A stretch of 64,000 nucleotides of DNA, taken from NCBI RefSeq assembly GCF_020144925.1, contig NZ_NSLC01000004.1, positions 124,001 to 188,000 of the forward strand, given 5' to 3'. Below, piece by piece: positions 1 through 8,557 of this stretch. The position numbers and the translations under genes were made by a program. Under the pieces are notes generated by a model. That model was not told the origin of the DNA. It saw only the letters and a program-made list of their open reading frames with translations, and did no database searches. The stretch's first letter is position 1. Each line of letters opens with the position of its first letter. This stretch comes from Afifella sp. IM 167. Lineage in GTDB: Bacteria; Pseudomonadota; Alphaproteobacteria; Rhizobiales; Afifellaceae.

Positions 1-44
1 GCGATAAGGGCCTTTTCGGGTGCTAGCTGAATCCTAGACCGGGG

Positions 45-650
45 CTACTCGATCGGCATTTCGCGCCACTGGAAGTCCACGATCCACCACACGGTCGGCC
101 ACTGCTGCGTGCTGGGATCCGCGGTCACCGCCAGGAGCCCGTAGCCCGGCGGAAGAATGACAGGCGCGGCGAACTCGAATACCCGGCTCGGCTCGGCCGT
201 CCACATCTCCATGAATGGCGGCGACCGGCCCGGGATCTCCGACCATGGGACAGAGCCCGTTCGAACCTCGCCATGACCCGGCGGAAGATCGACGCGCTTG
301 TTGTGCGCGCCGGCGATCTTTTCTCCGACCCCCGAGGTTGTGATGCGCAGATCCGCGCCCAGCTTCTCGCCGAGCGAGGCATGAATGCACGGTGGCTCCG
401 TCTCCACGTTGCAATGCTGGTTCCAGGCGACGGTCAACCGGTCGACGTAGAGATAGACCTTCGAGCCGGCGGGATTCCACAAATGGACGATCCCGCGTTC
501 TCCCGGTACGGTTCCGCCGACCCCGGAACCGCTGAATGCCCGGCCCTTGATGGCGCTGCCGTCAAGGTGGAGGGTTTGCGCGCCCGCCGAGGCGGCAAGA
601 CCGAAAAACATAAAAAGGGCGAGTGCGATCTGCCGCATGGCCGCGATCAT
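45..650 (-). CDS. Hypothetical exported phage protein at distal tail end
   Basis: Unrecognised protein of about 200 residues. The chosen ATG gives a short positive N-terminus, a hydrophobic stretch (ALALFMFFGLA) and an ASAGAQ-type signal-peptidase site, so export is predicted. A GTG at 698 would overlap the stop of the upstream gene (GTGA) and add 16 residues; the start is therefore uncertain. The remainder looks beta-rich with few charged clusters. It is the last gene of the tail module visible here and may be a virion-associated or lysogenic-conversion protein; the sequence does not decide between these. Confidence 0.55.
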   Translation of the reverse strand: MIAAMRQIALALFMFFGLAASAGAQTLHLDGSAIKGRAFSGSGVGGTVPGERGIVHLWNPAGSKVYLYVDRLTVAWNQHCNVETEPPCIHASLGEKLGADLRITTSGVGEKIAGAHNKRVDLPPGHGEVRTGSVPWSEIPGRSPPFMEMWTAEPSRVFEFAAPVILPPGYGLLAVTADPSTQQWPTVWWIVDFQWREMPIE

Positions 651-694
651 GCCAGTTCCGCACTTCAACGTCAGCGCGCGATATCGGCGCACAT

Positions 695-1642
695 TCACCC
701 GTCAGGCGCAAAGAATGTCGCCGCACCGATGCGCCATCCCGAGACGTCGGAAGCTGCCATCTCGATGCGCGCGGCGCGTGCGGTCACTGACGGAACTGAA
801 AAGGCGATTTCCGTCTGGCAGCAGCCCATGCTGTCCTGAAACACTTCGCTCGCAACCGTGGTCCAGGTCGCCGCGTCGGGCGAAACCTGCAGCTGCGCCG
901 TCACGATGCGCGGCGGATGGGACCCGGCGAAGGATCGCGCCGGCGGGCTCGTGACGACCGCCCCGCAGATCGCCCGTTCGTTGCCGCCGCCGTAATCGAT
1001 GCCGATGACCAGATTTGTCGCGTCGGGACCGCTCGCATATGTCGCCGCCAGGCCGTCGAAGGCGTTCGCCGCCGTCGCCTGCGCGATGCCGCCTCCCCCG
1101 ATGGGCAAGCCCCCGGCGATGATCGATCCGGTCGGGATGGCCGGATTCGCGGCGGGCTCCACCTCTTCCTCGATCCAGTCCAGCGAGGCGATCATTCGGC
1201 TGGCCGGCACATCGCCGGACGAGTAGGAGCAGTAGGCGATCCCGTAGCCCTGCGGAATGAGAAACGGCGCCTCCTCCACGCGGCGTCCCTCGACGCCCGC
1301 CGTCGGCTGCCAGATCTCCTGCCTCGGCCGGTTCTCCGGGTAGACCGACGGCACATAGTCCGCCCATCGGAGCTCTCCGACGGGATCGGGGCCGTCGAGC
1401 TTCTTGTTGGCGGCGTGGTCGGCGAAGATCGGCCCGATCGGACGCCGCGTCACGCGAACGTCGGCTGCGGGCGTTTTCATTCCGGTGATCAGCGCACGGG
1501 TCAAAAGAAGGTTGCGCCCGGACCCCCAGGGATTCCACAGCTGACAGCTGCCCGGGGCCGTGACCGCCATGCCGTCCTGGGTGAGGATCTGCCCCCACAT
1601 CGCCTTTCCGGCCCTGACGGCCTCGACCTGCCACTGGCACAT
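695..1642 (-). CDS. Phage distal tail protein with discoidin-like C-terminal domain
   Basis: 315 residues. The first ~170 residues resemble no family I can name (tryptophan- and proline-rich, with an IPQGYG segment). From about residue 185 the sequence reads like an F5/8 type C (discoidin) jelly roll: an ANAFDG opening, a GIDYGGG strand, a paired-cysteine loop near the end, and a closing IGAATFFA strand. Discoidin domains in phage tails usually bind carbohydrate, so receptor binding is a reasonable inference. It lies directly downstream of the tail-fibre genes and its stop overlaps the possible GTG start of the next gene. Confidence 0.5.
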   Translation of the reverse strand: MCQWQVEAVRAGKAMWGQILTQDGMAVTAPGSCQLWNPWGSGRNLLLTRALITGMKTPAADVRVTRRPIGPIFADHAANKKLDGPDPVGELRWADYVPSVYPENRPRQEIWQPTAGVEGRRVEEAPFLIPQGYGIAYCSYSSGDVPASRMIASLDWIEEEVEPAANPAIPTGSIIAGGLPIGGGGIAQATAANAFDGLAATYASGPDATNLVIGIDYGGGNERAICGAVVTSPPARSFAGSHPPRIVTAQLQVSPDAATWTTVASEVFQDSMGCCQTEIAFSVPSVTARAARIEMAASDVSGWRIGAATFFAPDG

Positions 1643-1673
1643 GTCTCGTTCCTTTCGTGTCTGGCCGGGCGCG

Positions 1674-2195
1674 TCACCCGGGCCAGTATTCGTCCCGCGC
1701 GATATCGGCGCGCGAGCCGTCGAAGGTGCCGGCCTTGACCTGATCTTTCAGGGCCCAGGCGGCGGCCAGGATGGCGCCCCGCCATTCGGCCATGGAAAGC
1801 AGCGCGGCCGAGATCGTCGCGGCCGAGGACTGGAAGGTCTCGTCGTTCGCGTCGCGCACCGAAAGCAGCGTCTCCCCCTGGCCGTCCGCGATCAGGCGGT
1901 CGGCGATATTCTTCAGCCCGAGCCAGTTGATCGCATCGCTGTCGTCCCGGCTGTCGAGCGTGCGGATGCCCGCCGAGCCGCCGAAATTGTGCCTGTATCC
2001 GAGGCCGGTGCGCCGCGCGCGTTCGGCGCCCACGTCCTTTGAAGTGGCGGGCGGCGCCGACCATTCCTCGCCGTTCCATTTCTGGCGCCCGTCTGCGGGC
2101 GGCGCACCGACCTCCACCGCGCCTTGCGGCGGCGCGGCGCCGTCAAAGCCGCCGAGATAGGCGCCCTCAGCATCGACATAGAAGCGCGTCGTCAT
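1674..2195 (-). CDS. DUF4376-type tail fibre-associated protein
   Basis: 173 residues. The N-terminal third (FYVDAEGAYLGGF, then a proline-rich KWNGEEW segment) looks like the start of small tail-fibre accessory proteins, and the C-terminal half (INWLGLKNIAD to AWALKDQVKAG) matches the alpha-helical DUF4376 pattern often found at the ends of phage fibre genes. The start overlaps the stop of the upstream fibre gene by four bases (ATGA), so the two are probably translated together. A role in fibre assembly or tip structure is inferred from position only. Confidence 0.55.
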   Translation of the reverse strand: MTTRFYVDAEGAYLGGFDGAAPPQGAVEVGAPPADGRQKWNGEEWSAPPATSKDVGAERARRTGLGYRHNFGGSAGIRTLDSRDDSDAINWLGLKNIADRLIADGQGETLLSVRDANDETFQSSAATISAALLSMAEWRGAILAAAWALKDQVKAGTFDGSRADIARDEYWPG

Positions 2196-2947
2196 GCGAA
2201 GGCCCGCACGACCAGCGTCCAGCTGCCGTTGGTCAGGTTCTTGACAAGCCCGAAAGTCTTGTGCGGCAGCTGGAAGACGCTGGTGCCGGAGCCGAAATAG
2301 ACGCTGACATTGGTGGCGCCCTTGACGAAGACGGCATTGCTGGTCGGATTGTCCGTCGTGCCGGTCGCGGTGCCGCCCGGCGAGAAGATCGGCACGATGT
2401 CGCCGACCGAATAGCCGTGCTCGGCGGTGCCGCAGACCAGTTCGGCGACGACGAGTTTGGGCACCGCGCCGAGGCCGTGCGCCAAAGTCAGGGAGCCGCT
2501 TGTGGTGATGATCTGCGGCGCGCTGGCATATTCGCTTTTGAACACCCGCGTCGCCCAGGAACCCGCGCCGGTCAGCACCTTCGCCGCATCGCCGCCCCCC
2601 GGCGCCGGCACCAGGCCGGGCGCCCCGCCCGAGCCCTCGTCGCCCTCGAAGGCGCCGATTGTTGTCAGCAGCTCGCCGAGATCGGCGAGCGCTATCAGCA
2701 CCCGCCCGAAATCGGTCGGCGAGCCCACCGCCTCGGCGAGCTCCTGCAGCGCCGTCTGCACGGTCTCCGCGGTGAGCGGCCCTTCGTCCGGATCGAAGGC
2801 GATTTCGGCGGCGAGCGCCAGGCCGAGGATCTGCGCGATCGAAAGCGCCTGGCTCGTCCCGCCTTTCATCGCCGGCAAAAGGAAGTCGCGATCGGGGCTC
2901 GCGGCCGGGTCGAGGTCGTCGATCCGCACGCCGTAGGCTTCGGGCAT
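2192..2947 (-). CDS. Hypothetical phage tail fibre protein
   Basis: 251 residues, no named family recognised. The N-terminal part (RIDDLDPAASPDRDF, then LSIAQILGLALAAE) resembles the N-terminal attachment segment of small siphovirus and myovirus fibre proteins. The middle is glycine- and alanine-rich, and the C-terminal ~120 residues are beta-rich with short alternating hydrophobic strands (SVYFGSGTSVFQLP). It sits between a larger fibre-like gene and the DUF4376 gene, which supports a fibre role. Receptor specificity cannot be read from the sequence. Confidence 0.5.
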   Translation of the reverse strand: MPEAYGVRIDDLDPAASPDRDFLLPAMKGGTSQALSIAQILGLALAAEIAFDPDEGPLTAETVQTALQELAEAVGSPTDFGRVLIALADLGELLTTIGAFEGDEGSGGAPGLVPAPGGGDAAKVLTGAGSWATRVFKSEYASAPQIITTSGSLTLAHGLGAVPKLVVAELVCGTAEHGYSVGDIVPIFSPGGTATGTTDNPTSNAVFVKGATNVSVYFGSGTSVFQLPHKTFGLVKNLTNGSWTLVVRAFA

Positions 2948-2957
2948 GGCAGTTTCC

Positions 2958-3929
2958 TCAGGCGAGCGCGAGAAGGTCGAGATGGGCCGGCGCGGTCAGC
3001 GACTGCGAGACGAGGTCCGTGTCCTCCACCCCGACCGGCACGATGCCGTAGCGGTCGATCCGCGCCGTCACCGTGCCGCTGCCGTCCGTGACGCTGCCGC
3101 TCTTTACCAGCACCGGGCCCGACGTGCCGCTGCCGGTGAAGCTGCCGCGCCCGCCGCCGACGGCGCCGACGACGTCCGGCGTGCGCGCCCAGTTCAGCGG
3201 CACGCCCGAGAAGACATGCGCGAACGTGCCCTCGCCGGATGTCGTGCGGGTGGAGGTGATCGTCTCCTGGGCGGTCTGGCGAAGTTTCACGAGGTTGGCG
3301 ACCGGCGTGATGGTCGCCACGTTCGACGCGTCGGTGACGATGCGCGCCAGGAGCGCGCGGTCGTAGGTGCTGTCGAAGGAGGAATCGGTCTCGGCGAGCG
3401 CGGACGGGTTGTAGCCGGCGCCCGTCGTATCGTCGAGCGACAGCGCTTCGACGCCGACGCCGAGAGCCAGGTTGAGATGATAGGTCTTGTTCGCCGCCGT
3501 GGCGAAGGTGCGCTCGGTCGTCTCGTCGAAAGCCGAGGTCGAGATGTCATAGACACCGCGATGCCGGATCGTGACCGAGGGCGGCACCAGGATCGTCCCG
3601 GCCGAGGGCGAGGTGACGTTGATCTTCCCGTCGCTCGAAAGCGTCTGCGGATAGACCAGCATGCGCTGGCGCATCGTGTTGATGAAGGTGTCGAGCTGGC
3701 TTTCCCCGCCGTTCGCTGCGGCGATCAAGGCCTCGATCGCCTTGCGCACCTGCTGCAGGTCGCTGTCGGCAGGGGTAAGGCCCGCATGGGTGATCAGATG
3801 CACCAGCTCGCGCTGGTGGTGCTCGATCGCCGCGGCGGGGACTTCCGAGCCCTTGATGCCCGCGCTCCGGCTGCCATTGGAATAGGACGCGTCCGGATCG
3901 GCCGCCCCGAAGGGCTGCTGGTATTTCAT
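2958..3929 (-). CDS. Phage tail fibre-type protein
   Basis: 323 residues. The first ~80 residues (YQQPFGA, SRSAGIKGSEVPAAAIEHHQ, LITHAGLTPADSDLQQVRKA) match the N-terminal region of Mu-like tail fibre proteins that attach to the baseplate. The rest has low-complexity beta character with many Ser, Thr and Gly. It is encoded immediately after the gp48-like baseplate gene, the usual place for the fibre gene in Mu-like tails. It is short for a complete fibre, so the following genes probably contribute further segments. Confidence 0.65.
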   Translation of the reverse strand: MKYQQPFGAADPDASYSNGSRSAGIKGSEVPAAAIEHHQRELVHLITHAGLTPADSDLQQVRKAIEALIAAANGGESQLDTFINTMRQRMLVYPQTLSSDGKINVTSPSAGTILVPPSVTIRHRGVYDISTSAFDETTERTFATAANKTYHLNLALGVGVEALSLDDTTGAGYNPSALAETDSSFDSTYDRALLARIVTDASNVATITPVANLVKLRQTAQETITSTRTTSGEGTFAHVFSGVPLNWARTPDVVGAVGGGRGSFTGSGTSGPVLVKSGSVTDGSGTVTARIDRYGIVPVGVEDTDLVSQSLTAPAHLDLLALA

Positions 3930-3950
3930 CTTGATCGTCTCCTTGTGGCG

Positions 3951-4799
3951 TCAGTCGCCTGCAGCGACCGGCGCGAGCAGCGGCTCGCCGTTCTCCGTGA
4001 CGAAGGGCACGCCGTCTTCCGTCACCAGCGTCATGGCGACTGGCCAGGGCGCATAGGAAAAGACCGGAAAGGTCCATGCCGGCGCGGCCCGCCTGAGCAC
4101 GCATTCGATCTCGTCCGCGACCCAGTCGAGCAGGCGGTCGACGCCGCATTCGGAGACGCCGCATTCGAACCGCGTCACCGGTACGTCGAAGACGTGCACC
4201 ACCCATTCCTGCTCCAGCGGGCCGTTCGTCAGCTCCCGGCGGCCCGCCAGGCTGACGCCGACGGAGGATTCGCCGCAGCGGAACGCCTCGGGTTCCTCGA
4301 TCGCCACGAGGTAACCGAGGCTGTCGGCAAGACAGACGAACTCTTCGGCGGTGATCGGCCCGTCGGAGGCGACCTTGGCCCTCAGATGTCGCCGCCTGTC
4401 CGCTTCGCTCTGCTCGTCGGTGATGCACGACTCCGGCAGGCCGAAATCGCGCTCCCATTCGGCGAGGCTTTCGACAAGGCTCGCCGAGCGGGATTCGCGC
4501 GTCAGCCCCCAGAGGCGGGCAAAAAGGTCTCGGAACGGCGAGAGCAGCGCCCGCGTCAAGTCTGAATAGACGTCGTCCAGCGGCGGTGCCGCCCCGTCCG
4601 GCGTTCCCCAAGCGCCCCCGCGCGGCCAGAGCGCGCGCCCGGCCGGCAGAAGCGCCTCGACCTCGGGATCGGAGAGCGCATCCGCCGGATCGAGGTCGAG
4701 ATCGGGCGGCCCGCCGTCGCATGTCACCATCACCACCCTGTCGCCCCAGGGCAGCGCGAAGGGCTGCGCGACCTTGTCATTGACGTACCAGATCGACAT
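3951..4799 (-). CDS. Mu gp48-like baseplate/tail protein (YmfQ/DUF2313 family)
   Basis: 282 residues from the ATG encoding MSIWYVND, which lies one base beyond the stop of the gp47 gene. The central part (LFARLWGLTRESRSASLVESL, AEWERDFGLPESC, RRRHLRAKV) is the typical DUF2313 core, in which a short linear helix region precedes a small domain. The Cys-containing pair ECGVSECGVDRLLDW is also characteristic of this group. In Mu this protein closes the baseplate wedge near the tail fibres. The family and gene order (46-47-48-fibre) agree, so the call is firm. Confidence 0.82.
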   Translation of the reverse strand: MSIWYVNDKVAQPFALPWGDRVVMVTCDGGPPDLDLDPADALSDPEVEALLPAGRALWPRGGAWGTPDGAAPPLDDVYSDLTRALLSPFRDLFARLWGLTRESRSASLVESLAEWERDFGLPESCITDEQSEADRRRHLRAKVASDGPITAEEFVCLADSLGYLVAIEEPEAFRCGESSVGVSLAGRRELTNGPLEQEWVVHVFDVPVTRFECGVSECGVDRLLDWVADEIECVLRRAAPAWTFPVFSYAPWPVAMTLVTEDGVPFVTENGEPLLAPVAAGD

Positions 4800-4800
4800 T

Positions 4801-5892
4801 TCAGGCCCAGTCGATCGTGCCGAGTACCGGCAGCTCGCCGGACTGGAAGCCGGTCGGCCCGTCCGGGACGACAAGCGTGTGGTTCTCTTCGCCGACGGTC
4901 GTCGAGATCGCCTCCGAAAGCCAGGCGCGGGTCAGGAGGAACGGCTCCTCCGGCAGGCCCGGCCGGATCCGCGAATCCGGGCGGGTCGGGTCGAAGAAGT
5001 CTTTGAGGGCCGCCGTCACCGCCGCCCGTGCCGCGACGCTGTCGGGCGTCAGCGCGATCGTCAGATCGAGAGGCGTCGCCACCGGCGCGATCGCCACGGC
5101 CTTTGCCCGGATCAGGCGTTTTGCGTCGATCGCGCCCTGGACCGCGGCGAGGTCGGCCTCCGTCGGAATGCCGTTCGCCCGGCCCGCAAACAGCACCCAG
5201 ACGCCGACCCCGCCAATGCCGTTGGTCATCTGGCGCGCCCAGGCCGCCGACACGCCCGACACGGCGAGCGCGGCCTGCTCGTAATCGGAAAGCGCCCCGC
5301 CCTTCGGCGGCCGGCGCTTGCGGTCGAGCGCCCGTTTGCGAAGGCTTTCGATGTCCTCGCTGTCGGCACCGCCGCCGAGCCCGCCGGAAGCGACGACGAC
5401 CTCCGCCGGGAGCGTGGGCCAGAGCGCCGGGTCGGCGAGGGCGAGCACCGCGCCCGCCTCGCGGTTCGTCGTCGCCCCCGTCGCCTCGGCCTTCACGCCT
5501 GCCACAAACGCGCCGAGCGCGTCGGCCTGGAACGAGGCCGTCGTCACGTAGCCGATCCCGGCGGAAAGGAACCGAACCCCGGCCGGATAGACCTCGGAGG
5601 GCGTCCCGGTGCCGGTGACCGCGCCGCTCGCCGCCGAAGCCGGCTTCAGCGTGACGCCGATCTCGGCCGCGTGCAGCCGCACGATGGCAAGGCTCGTCGC
5701 CGTGGAAAGAAAGAGCTGCCTGAAGATCCAGGCGATGCGCTGCTCGTATTCGAAAGCGAGCAGCGCCAGCACCTTTGCCGTCACGTAAAGAACGTTCTGC
5801 TTCAGCGTCGCGTCGGTACCCGGCAGGTACTGCCGGAAGGCGCCGCGCACGCTTTGCGAAATCGCCGCCAGCGAGCGGACCGTATAGCTCAT
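4801..5892 (-). CDS. Baseplate J/Mu gp47-like protein
   Basis: 363 residues from the ATG (MSYTVRSL) that overlaps the stop of the gp46 gene. The sequence shows the baseplate-J pattern: an N-terminal helical part ending in AIVRLHAAEIGV, a beta domain beginning ASGAVTGTGTPSEVYPAGVRF, the GGGADSEDIESLRKRALD loop, then a C-terminal domain with SVAARAAVTAALKDFF and a final strand. The family forms the wedge of contractile tail baseplates. The neighbours gp46 and gp48 are in canonical order. Confidence 0.88.
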   Translation of the reverse strand: MSYTVRSLAAISQSVRGAFRQYLPGTDATLKQNVLYVTAKVLALLAFEYEQRIAWIFRQLFLSTATSLAIVRLHAAEIGVTLKPASAASGAVTGTGTPSEVYPAGVRFLSAGIGYVTTASFQADALGAFVAGVKAEATGATTNREAGAVLALADPALWPTLPAEVVVASGGLGGGADSEDIESLRKRALDRKRRPPKGGALSDYEQAALAVSGVSAAWARQMTNGIGGVGVWVLFAGRANGIPTEADLAAVQGAIDAKRLIRAKAVAIAPVATPLDLTIALTPDSVAARAAVTAALKDFFDPTRPDSRIRPGLPEEPFLLTRAWLSEAISTTVGEENHTLVVPDGPTGFQSGELPVLGTIDWA

Positions 5893-6410
5893 CGTCGATC
5901 CACCTGGTCCCAGAGCACCGCGAAACGCTGCTGAAAAATGCTTGCCCCTTGCCGCCCGTAGAGCGCGACCTCGAGCGCCAGATAATTGCGCGCCGGATCG
6001 GCGCTGGCCGTCACGTCGGTGCGCACGCAGACCCCCTGGTCGATCAAGGTCGCGAGCGCTTCGCGGGCATAGGCCTCGGCCTCCCGTTCGATGCCGTCGT
6101 CGAGCGCGCGACGGCGCAGCTGCCACAGCCGCGAGCCGAGAGCCGTCTCGCCGGGCTCCAGATCGAAGCTGTCTCCCGGCCAGCCCTTGTTGACCTCGCC
6201 GTCGCGCAGCTCTTCCGGTTCGACCCGGCGGTCGGTCATCAGGCAGATGATCACCGCCGTCTGAATGGCGTTCTCCGCCGTGAGCCCGCCCGGATTGACC
6301 GGGTCGGAAAGCGGCGAAACGGCAAGGTCGCCGACGCCCCTTTCGGCATCCCAGACGATGTCCGGGGAAAGCAGCGGCTCCCGCCCGCTTTCGAGCGGCA
6401 CGATTCTCAT
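5889..6410 (-). CDS. Mu gp46-like baseplate protein
   Basis: 173 residues. Conserved features of the gp46/W-like family are visible: a DIVWDAERGVGDLA segment near residue 20, ENAIQTAVIICLMTDRR, and a helical C-terminal half ending in FQQRFAVLWD. The family is a small wedge component corresponding to gp25 and gpW of other contractile tails. Start and stop overlap the neighbouring gp45 and gp47 genes by four bases each (ATGA), typical of translational coupling inside the baseplate operon. Confidence 0.85.
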   Translation of the reverse strand: MRIVPLESGREPLLSPDIVWDAERGVGDLAVSPLSDPVNPGGLTAENAIQTAVIICLMTDRRVEPEELRDGEVNKGWPGDSFDLEPGETALGSRLWQLRRRALDDGIEREAEAYAREALATLIDQGVCVRTDVTASADPARNYLALEVALYGRQGASIFQQRFAVLWDQVDRR

Positions 6411-6898
6411 TTCACGAAGACCTTTGTGGCAAGGTTGCTGACCTCGACATCGCCTGCCGTGTCGACGGTTCCCTTCGCCGATGCCTCGCGGTTTGCGTCC
6501 TCGCCGCCGAGATAGACCTCGCCATCGAGCACGATCTTCGGCGCGACGATCCGCACCTCGGCGGAATGGACGATGCGCAGGCTCTTCGCCACCACCGAGA
6601 CGATGTTGCCGGCGGCGTCGTAAATCGCCGTGCCGCCTTCGGTCAGATATTCGCCGGACGGACGCAGCTGCGGATTTTCCCCGCCGATGACATAGGCGCT
6701 GTCGCGGCTTGCCCTCGATTGCAGCGCCGCGCCGATCCCGCCCTTCACGGGCCAGGAGGCAAAGCCGTGCGGCTCGATCCGGTGCACCCGCTCGAAGAGG
6801 TCGCCGGCGAGCCCCTTGCCGTCGACGAACTGCTGGCCGCCGCGATGCGTCACCGTCCCGTCGAGCAGGAAGCGCGTCAGCGAGGCATCCGACATCAC
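6407..6898 (-). CDS. Phage baseplate assembly protein V (Mu gp45-like)
   Basis: 163 residues. The pattern is that of baseplate spike proteins: an N-terminal oligonucleotide-binding-fold part with RIEPHGFASWPVKGG, followed by a beta-helical segment with regular VVAKSLRIVHSAEVRIVAP repeats and a short tail. In Mu this forms the central membrane-piercing spike. A second Met directly after the first gives a one-residue start ambiguity. Its position between gp44 and gp46 genes is canonical. Confidence 0.85.
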   Translation of the reverse strand: MMSDASLTRFLLDGTVTHRGGQQFVDGKGLAGDLFERVHRIEPHGFASWPVKGGIGAALQSRASRDSAYVIGGENPQLRPSGEYLTEGGTAIYDAAGNIVSVVAKSLRIVHSAEVRIVAPKIVLDGEVYLGGEDANREASAKGTVDTAGDVEVSNLATKVFVK

Positions 6899-6914
6899 TT
6901 CGCCCTGCCCGGCA

Positions 6915-7970
6915 TTAATTTACACGGAAAACCGGCTCGGAAGCCGCCGGAGCGCTCCAGGCCGCATTGCTGTCGCCGCGCGGATTTTCCCCGCCGAGCG
7001 CGCGCGGATCCTTGCAGGAGATGACCGCCTGCGTGCCCTCCGCCGTCCCGTCCTGCGCAAAGGTCACCGAAGCGATCACCATGTCCCCCGAAATCCCGAG
7101 CCAGTCGTCGTCGACCTCCACAAGGAAGTTGCGCTTCCACAGCCGCCCGCCTGCATCCCTCCAGCCGGGCACCGTGATGGTGCAGGAAACGCCGTTGCCG
7201 ACGCCGCGCTGCGCTTCCCATGCCGCCCGCTTCTTCGCCCGCTCGGAGGTGATCTCGCCTTCATGCACGATGATCAGCGGGCGCGGCCGCGGCAGGCCCG
7301 GCGCCTCGGCCTCGCCTTCCGGCGAAAGCACCGGCCCGCTCGTTCCTTCGGCGGCCTGGCCGCGCACCGTTACTTTCGAATGCCGCTTCTCGCCGGAGAG
7401 CGTCGCGCTCGCCTGCTTGATGTTGTCGCCGAGGCGCAGCGCCCCGACATGCCTTCCTTCCGGCCGGTCGGCGAGCTTCAGCTTGCCGCGCTCCGTGTCG
7501 TGGATCAGCACGCCACGGGCCCTCGCCTCCGTCTCGAGCGTATCGAAAAGCGTCTCGCCGGGCCGCAGCTTGTGGCGGGGCTTCTTCGGCGTCGTAACGG
7601 CGCTTTCGACGCCGATGCCGAGCGTGTCGAAGCCTTCGGCGATGCCGGTGATGTCGACGTCTTTCAGAAGGCCCGTCGGGTGCTCGACCGAGCATTCCGT
7701 GGCGTCGCAGGTGCGCGAGACGAAGGTCACGGTGTAGATCCGGTCTTCCTCGCCGTGGCTGGCGTTGACGTCGCGCACATAGCCGGTCCCCCAGAGATCG
7801 CCCGAGACGGTGATCACCGCTTCCTCGTCCGGCGCGCAGGGAATGCCCGCCCCCGCCCAGGGCACGACGAAAGACGCCTCGCGCACCGCCTCTTCGGCCG
7901 ATTCCCTGAGCGTGCAGCTTTCATGCGGCAGGATCCGACCCGCCACCTGGAAGGCCACCGTTTCGAGCAT
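6915..7970 (-). CDS. Mu gp44-like baseplate hub protein
   Basis: 351 residues from ATG (MLETVAFQ), four bases after the stop of the upstream gene. The sequence follows Mu gp44: an early SFVVPW strand, WGTGYVRDVNASHGEEDRIYTV, the KPRHKLRPGETLFDTLETEAR segment, then GEKRHSKVTVRGQ and the C-terminal VEVDDDWLGISGDMVIASV. Gp44 is the trimeric hub below the tail tube, equivalent to gp27 of T4. Order and overlaps with gp43-like and gp45-like genes support the call. Confidence 0.85.
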   Translation of the reverse strand: MLETVAFQVAGRILPHESCTLRESAEEAVREASFVVPWAGAGIPCAPDEEAVITVSGDLWGTGYVRDVNASHGEEDRIYTVTFVSRTCDATECSVEHPTGLLKDVDITGIAEGFDTLGIGVESAVTTPKKPRHKLRPGETLFDTLETEARARGVLIHDTERGKLKLADRPEGRHVGALRLGDNIKQASATLSGEKRHSKVTVRGQAAEGTSGPVLSPEGEAEAPGLPRPRPLIIVHEGEITSERAKKRAAWEAQRGVGNGVSCTITVPGWRDAGGRLWKRNFLVEVDDDWLGISGDMVIASVTFAQDGTAEGTQAVISCKDPRALGGENPRGDSNAAWSAPAASEPVFRVN

Positions 7971-7974
7971 GGTG

Positions 7975-8556
7975 CTATTCGGCGAGTGCTTCGAAGACGA
8001 CCGGCATGACGAGCGCCGTGCCGATCCGGTTGCGCGCCACGATCTCCTCCGCCCGCGCCGCATCGCCGTAGAGGTCGAAGGCGGCAAGCGTGGAAGGCAG
8101 CGAGATGCCGGTCTCCACCCTGACCACCGGCGCGCGCGTCGCCGCGATCGCCGAAATCTGCGTCACCGCCTCGCCGGCGAGCCGCACGAGAAAGGCATGT
8201 ACCTCCGCCCCGAAGGCAAGGCCGGCGGGCTCGTAAACCCGATCTGCGGCCGAAGACAGCGCGGACCGCGCGGCCTGCGCGTCCTGCCGCGAGGCATAGT
8301 CCGCCCGGATCGCCGCAAAGCACCGGATGACAAGCCTCCCGGTCTCTTCGGCGACCGTGCCGGAGGCCAGAAGATCGAGCGCGTCGATCAGCTGAACCGG
8401 GTCGTCGGCGGCCTCGCCGAGAATGCGGCAGGCCTCCAGGAAGCCGCCGGCAGCCGTCTCGCTGCCCTCCTCGATCGCCAGCGCCTCGCGCCGGGCAAGC
8501 GTGGCGTCGTCGGCGTCGGTGACGAAGCGATCGATCAGGTCAATGAGCCAGTCCAC
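7975..8556 (-). CDS. C-terminal part of Mu gp43-like DNA circulation protein (split gene)
   Basis: 193 residues with a GTG start two bases after the stop of the N-terminal half. It is all-helical and ends with NRIGTALVMPVVFEAL, the type of C-terminus seen in Mu gp43/DNA circularisation proteins that are encoded as one chain of over 400 residues in Mu. It is in the +1 frame relative to the preceding gene. Either the phage has a genuine two-gene arrangement, or a one-base change has split the gene. The gp43 slot between tape measure and gp44 is filled only by this pair. Confidence 0.6.
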   Translation of the reverse strand: MDWLIDLIDRFVTDADDATLARREALAIEEGSETAAGGFLEACRILGEAADDPVQLIDALDLLASGTVAEETGRLVIRCFAAIRADYASRQDAQAARSALSSAADRVYEPAGLAFGAEVHAFLVRLAGEAVTQISAIAATRAPVVRVETGISLPSTLAAFDLYGDAARAEEIVARNRIGTALVMPVVFEALAE

Positions 8557-8557
8557 T

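Noticed and set aside
1-44. Left attachment site
   Set aside because: No match to the tRNA-Pro segment in these bases; tail genes apparently continue to the left.
2946-4565. Long plus-strand open frame of 539 codons
   Set aside because: Antisense shadow of the well-supported fibre and gp48 genes; arginine-rich composition typical of GC-rich shadows.
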